From NCBI RefSeq assembly GCF_000003605.2, contig NW_003140817.1:382403-446402 (forward strand): a stretch of 64,000 nucleotides of DNA, read 5' to 3'. A model generated the notes under the pieces. That model had not been told where the DNA came from. It ran no database searches and saw nothing but the letters and a program-made list of their open reading frames with translations. Shown here piece after piece: positions 60,140 through 64,000 of the stretch (its first letter is position 1; every line of letters begins with the position of its first letter). The translations under genes were made by a program, and so were the position numbers. The DNA is from Saccoglossus kowalevskii (taxonomy: Eukaryota; Hemichordata; Enteropneusta; Harrimaniidae).

Positions 60140-60173
60140 CATGGAACTATAAACCATAGTTTATAGTTCCATG
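60140..60173. repeat. Perfect 15-bp-stem hairpin
   Basis: CATGGAACTATAAAC-CATA-GTTTATAGTTCCATG. The arm also occurs singly at 58518-58532. Probably the end of a short foldback repeat; a role is not evident. Confidence 0.8.
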
Positions 60174-60449
60174 GTACAATCTACCAGAACGCTGTGAAGT
60201 CCCAGGGTTCCTACTTCTAAACGGTATTTGTTTTAACGACCAGTGGTGCATTAAAAATTAACCACAGAGCACAGTGTATATGTTTCAAGCTGATAATTGT
60301 CAATGTAGCGATGTGCATTGAACAGAGCTGGGAATCGGGCGAATGTGGCATTGTGGTTTACCAAGAGATTCTCGCCATACTCATGGCATGATAGCAATGT
60401 TGAATCACAGTGCCTCGTGACTGAATGCAACGCCGTGGCAAACACATAT

Positions 60450-60560
60450 GTGTATATATATATAACAACCTTTATTGATATCGTATCCCTTCTGGGATAT
60501 AGATTAGAATACAATAAGGATATAAGGAACAATAAAATACATAAGTAATAATAATAATAA
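60450..60560 (-). repeat. Possible retroposon 3' tail
   Basis: The minus strand reads GGGATACGATATCAATAAAG, then GTTGTTATATATATATA: an AATAAA close to a short-unit terminal repeat, which is how several non-LTR element families end. No reverse-transcriptase sequence lies upstream on that strand, so it would be a 5'-truncated copy. It could equally be a poly(A) site of an unknown gene. Confidence 0.25.
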
Positions 60561-62073
60561 AAAAGAAATAAATATGTGTGTGTATGTGGGCGGGGTGGGG
60601 GTTCCCGACTATTCGCCCACTGCACTGCCCACACGTTTTCCATCGTATCACAGTTTTACTGCAGATAAAGCGGGGCGTTGACTTGCCGTAAATTATGTTT
60701 TATATATATACCCTATACATATATGCGACAGTTCTTATGAGGTCGAAGTGACGCTCGCGTGTAGGGTATGTGTCCTTTGTAGCTTACCCGTTTGCGCTAC
60801 GACGGAGGAAAATACAGTGTGACCTAGACTTGCTTGCAGTATCTTGATTATTTTTTGGTGTTTTTTTCCAATAAAATATGTGAGTGTATATATATGGCGA
60901 ACGCTGAATTACCGCGAAATAAACAATTTGCTCTTTAGGTCACAGTACATCGCATACGAAGGTACATGTACAGCGGTATGCACCCCCCAATTACCCGAAG
61001 TGTGTTTGGTTATATATTAATTTTTAATAAATATATTCTTATAATTATCATGGTTATTTTCGTGTCACAACTGCCACTCCACATGCACTCACTTGTTCGA
61101 CAGGACGAGGTGACCTTGCCTGCTTTCCGTTCTCAAGACAAGTGTTTCGCGGGACGGAGCAGCGTGAAATACCGTACATGCATTCCATGATCAACGCCGC
61201 ATCACCAATATTGTTGTCAGAACAGTTTGCCGACCGCAATGTTTGCACAGTTAATGTAATCGTATATACATTCCAGTACAACACAACTACGGTCTCGGTT
61301 TGTCAACCACAGCATGTGTGCACGGGCCGGCCCTCCCTGCACACCGCTTGTATGTTTGCGCGTGAATTTAGGGGTCTGTGCGAATTTGTGTTGACCCAAA
61401 TCGCCCGGATGAGGGCGAAGGTTGCTTGTGATTGTCACATGACTTCCTTACCTGCGATACTGATTGATTTATTGAAATTCACACGTGCGTTCTTTGTATA
61501 TCGACTGCCAATCAAGTCGGTGACAACGATAACAGAGCTGAACCGAAAATGCTGGACGTTGGAAATCCACAACTATCTCACTTAGGCACACACAAAACAA
61601 AACCAAAAAAACAACAACACAAAACAAAACAACCAACCCGATACGTCGATGGGTTGACATAATTTGTGAAGCATGCCACCACATGCCTTAATTTCTACAC
61701 GGAAAAAAAAAATAGGTGACCCCTTTTTCCTGAACTCCATGATGTCAACTTTTATTGTTACGTTTGAAAAGCAAAACGAGATGGGAATTTCGATAGAATC
61801 TGCCGGGGACTGGTATGTGTGCTTACGCACACGCGAATATCAGCTTCAACATTTTTTGTCGTAGTGGCAACGCAACGCATACTTCTACCGGTATCGTCAT
61901 TTATCTCGGAGTCCTTTCTCCCCATGTAATCTCAAAATAAACCTTATGCATTGAACAGTGAAAGTTTGGCGCCTCAACTCGGTGGATATTGACAGATTCC
62001 TCTAGGCAGTGTTCATTTCTCCTTCTTTTTTTTTAAAGTGGTAAACATCTTAAATCAACCGAGTCGCGCCCCG
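60561..62073. other. Upstream region of the secreted-protein gene
   Basis: CpG-rich. The longest open frame (61142-61585, 147 codons, +) has no motif or leader and lies beside antisense open frames of similar quality, so I do not call it. The stretch just before 62074 is the proximal promoter. Confidence 0.45.
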
Positions 62074-62078
62074 ATTGG
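62074..62078 (-). promoter_or_regulatory. CCAAT box
   Basis: ATTGG in CGCCCCGATTGGTCGG, about 120 bases before the predicted start site and 84 bases before the TATA box, with a GC-rich surround typical of NF-Y sites. Confidence 0.55.
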
Positions 62079-62161
62079 TCGGCACAGAAAGTGATTGACA
62101 GTTACGGAATGCGGCTCATAGAAAAGTGGGTCTGAATGGCAGCGTCATAAACACGGCCGGG

Positions 62162-62169
62162 TATATAAG
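62162..62169 (+). promoter_or_regulatory. TATA box
   Basis: TATATAAG in GGGTATATAAGGCCGG. An initiator match TCAGATT (62193-62199, YYANWYY) follows with its A 33 bases downstream of the box start, so transcription probably begins at 62195. A 150-base leader without any upstream ATG leads to the signal-peptide start. Confidence 0.8.
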
Positions 62170-62344
62170 GCCGGACGAAAACAACATTCAAATCAGATTA
62201 GAGTGCCTGTGAGATCGTGCGATACAGTCGTAACCTAACGCTGCTGTACACGTAAAGCCCCTATCAACCGAGTCTTTAAAGCAGTTTACCGCATTCGTGC
62301 AACAAAGTACTCGTTAATTGTAACCGCGGATAAAGTGATCGACA

Positions 62345-62408
62345 ATGAAGATGCGGGTTATTTTACTTATTGCTTTCCTCTTTGGACTGTTGACAATAAT
62401 CACTGCAG
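62345..62408 (+). CDS. Secreted eight-cysteine protein, exon 1 (signal peptide)
   Basis: The first ATG after the promoter. Twenty-one codons, MKMRVILLIAFLFGLLTIIT plus A, form a textbook signal peptide (basic n-region, long hydrophobic core, Ala at the expected cleavage point). The last base G is joined to TG of exon 2 (valine). Donor GTTAGT at 62409. The exon border coincides with the end of the signal peptide. Confidence 0.9.
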
Positions 62409-62994
62409 GTTAGTTACACATTTTTTTGGAACATCACTCCTGGAAAGAATCATCCAGAGTGTAGAGATATTTTTTTTCCAACCGCGTAGTAAATTGCACG
62501 ACACGTGTCACCTTGTTGTTTCTGTACTGATAACGTATGTCGTTCTTTTTAACCGAAGGATATCCTTTGAATTGTTCCAACCCTTGTGTTACAAGGTTGT
62601 CTTTTTACACGACCTGGGTGTGTGCGGCGACTTTTTTTTACGATGTCCGTACTTTTGGTTGTTACTCTCCCTGGATACGGTGCGCGGTGTGCTCTACTAC
62701 GGGGTCTGAAACAATGACAGATCGCCAGCCTCTCGTATATATGCGTCAAAATACAGCGATAAAGAAAACAACGTTGACACATTTTTGCGGTTAGACAATT
62801 TACTGCCGCTTGAGTAAATCATTTGTAGGCCGATTACATTTTGGTGTGTACTGGCTGTTCCAGTTTTTCAATTTAATGACAGTGTCACGCGATCGGCATT
62901 GCGGTGGACATGCGCCGCAGTCTTTTTTTTATTTTAAAGTACGTAAACTTTGTATGAGGATATCTAATGAATGTGTTTTCATAACTCTTTATAG

Positions 62995-63428
62995 TGAAAT
63001 TAGACGAAACTGAAGATGCCGAAGAGACGCTAGAGGATTTGGAAGAGGAGATCTTCGAAGAGGTTGTAGCCAGGGAGACGGGCCGTGTTGACCGCACGTT
63101 CACGCCGAAAAAGTGCTGCAAAATCGGCCGCCGGGTAGCGACGAAATCACTTTACTGTAACATTGACTTGTACCAAGTTGAAAAAAAGAACAACATGGCT
63201 CACCGAAGGAAGATGAAGTTCCACGGACCCGTGCCCGAGGGAGATTCTTCCTACAAGAACCTGATGGTGAAGGTGGAGAAATGCTACCCAAGCAAATCCA
63301 CGCGATCAATGTTCACCAAATGTTGCGAGTATCAATCACGCATCATGCGGGACCTCGAAGATTGCCGAAAGATAACGGATTCTGTCGAGCGCCGCCGCTG
63401 CCGAAAGCAGGTTAATGGAAGAGCGTGA
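62995..63428 (+). CDS. Secreted eight-cysteine protein, exon 2 (acidic pro-region and ANATO-like domain)
   Basis: Acceptor CATAACTCTTTATAG precedes 62995; stop TGA at 63426-63428. With exon 1 the protein has 165 residues. Residues 22-50 are very acidic (DLEEEIFEEVVARE). From 60 on the protein is basic, with cysteines at 62, 63, 76, 118, 131, 132, 145 and 157. CC-x12-C (KKCCKIGRRVATKSLYC) matches the start of the anaphylatoxin domain as in C3a, and CYPSK...FTKCCEYQ recalls its C-x-CC half, but the C-to-C loop is 41 rather than about 12 residues and two more cysteines follow. There is no EGF, alpha-2-macroglobulin or thioester region, so it is neither complement C3 nor fibulin. Likely a secreted immune or signalling peptide precursor; other cysteine-knot folds are possible. 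Function unknown. Confidence 0.88.
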
Positions 63429-63862
63429 GAAGATCACGTGTTTGCCATGTGACAATATTAACTTTGCTCTGATACGATGGACAGAGTATGACACTGCAGC
63501 TCACAGAGTTCGGCCGGCACAACGACACAAGTATGACAAGTTCGTCACGGCCGTCACTCAGTCACGCCACGGCGTGTCGATGTTGTCGTGATTTGAAGAC
63601 ACTATTAGCACAATTGAGTTGAAAATTGTATTTTACTATCACGACTGAGCTCTTCTTTGGGTTCCTGTTTACTAATAGACTCTTAAAAAAAACTTTGTTG
63701 ATAATTATGAGAAATATCATCATGATGTTTAATTTCCCCCACCCGAGAGTATTCGTAAATAATTTGAATATCTAGCCGTATACTAGTGGTTCTATAGTTG
63801 TCTACACATTATGTCATATAGAACGGTCCACCTCCCCGACAAATTAGTTTTTATTAAACCCC

Positions 63863-63876
63863 GTTTCCATAGCAAC
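63863..63876. promoter_or_regulatory. RFX X-box-like site
   Basis: GTTTCCATAGCAAC, a palindromic match to the X-box (GTNRCC-AT-RGYAAC) with one position off in the left half. In animals such sites often drive ciliary genes through RFX factors. Position near the window end suggests a gene starting beyond 64,000. Confidence 0.4.
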
Positions 63877-63987
63877 GCCTTATGAAACTCAGCACACTTT
63901 TTTTCCAGAGTCGGAGTGTCACTCGATATACGCTCGATGTCGCCGCACCCGTAACCCGTGACAACCGACGAAAAAGTCTGTGCCTCG

Positions 63988-63994
63988 TATAAAA
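63988..63994 (+). promoter_or_regulatory. TATA-like box at window end
   Basis: TATAAAA in CCTCGTATAAAACTTG, 112 bases after the X-box-like site. Possible core promoter of the next gene; nothing downstream is visible. Confidence 0.3.
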
Positions 63995-64000
63995 CTTGTA

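Larger units (their letters stand above)
63429..64000 (+). other. 3' UTR and downstream flank of the secreted-protein gene
   Basis: No AATAAA is visible; ATTAAA at 63852-63857 is the only near-canonical poly(A) hexamer. The last part contains the X-box and TATA-like sites listed below. Confidence 0.45.

Noticed and set aside
61142-61585. 147-codon plus-strand frame
   Set aside because: No leader, motif or biased codon use, and antisense frames of similar length overlap it; probably chance in a GC-richer stretch.
62335-62794. Plus-strand frames of 124 and 85 codons over exon 1 and the intron
   Set aside because: They read another frame of the signal-peptide exon and run into the intron; the GT-AG pair and the cysteine-rich exon 2 give a far better model.

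Overview
This is animal nuclear DNA: introns with GT-AG borders, a replication-type histone gene with the metazoan stem-loop 3' end, AT-rich introns full of minisatellites and MITE-like elements, and four runs of N marking assembly gaps. No bacterial, phage or retroviral coding sequence is visible. The protein matches (a bilaterian SGSM3 and an H1 whose globular domain reads like protostome or other invertebrate H1s) point to a marine-type bilaterian invertebrate. I cannot name the species or choose safely between a lophotrochozoan and an invertebrate deuterostome.

Region 1 (1 to about 33,460, + strand) is the 3' half of an SGSM3 (small G protein signalling modulator 3, RUTBC3) gene. Ten exons with matching phases encode the linker after the TBC domain, a complete SH3 domain, most of a RUN domain and the conserved C-terminus. 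The TBC half lies upstream of the window. One short exon (about 23 codons, inside the RUN domain) was not found and may lie in the gap at 18,273-18,676 within an 18.4-kb intron. The introns hold several minisatellites (50-, 21-, 20- and 27-bp units), and many TIR or hairpin-ended non-autonomous elements.

Region 2 (about 33,460-42,760) is intergenic: MITEs, then a 3.2-kb satellite of roughly 65 copies of a 48-bp unit with a homogenised left block and a 239-bp higher-order repeat.

Region 3 (42,760-43,450, - strand) is one intronless histone H1 gene with a canonical histone stem-loop and a purine-rich downstream element, hence S-phase regulated and not polyadenylated.

Region 4 (43,450-62,070) has no gene I can identify firmly. 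It is clearly richer in CpG than the SGSM3 gene body and contains two large foldback elements, MITEs and two exon-like open segments.

Region 5 (62,074-63,430, + strand) is a complete two-exon gene with CCAAT box, TATA box and initiator. It encodes a 165-residue secreted protein: signal peptide, acidic pro-region and a basic eight-cysteine domain whose spacing partly resembles the anaphylatoxin/fibulin (ANATO) fold. It is the most novel gene in the window. The last 140 bases carry an RFX X-box-like site and a TATA-like box that could belong to the next gene.

The three genes have no evident functional link. SGSM3 acts in Rab/Rap and membrane-traffic signalling, H1 in chromatin, and the last gene outside the cell.
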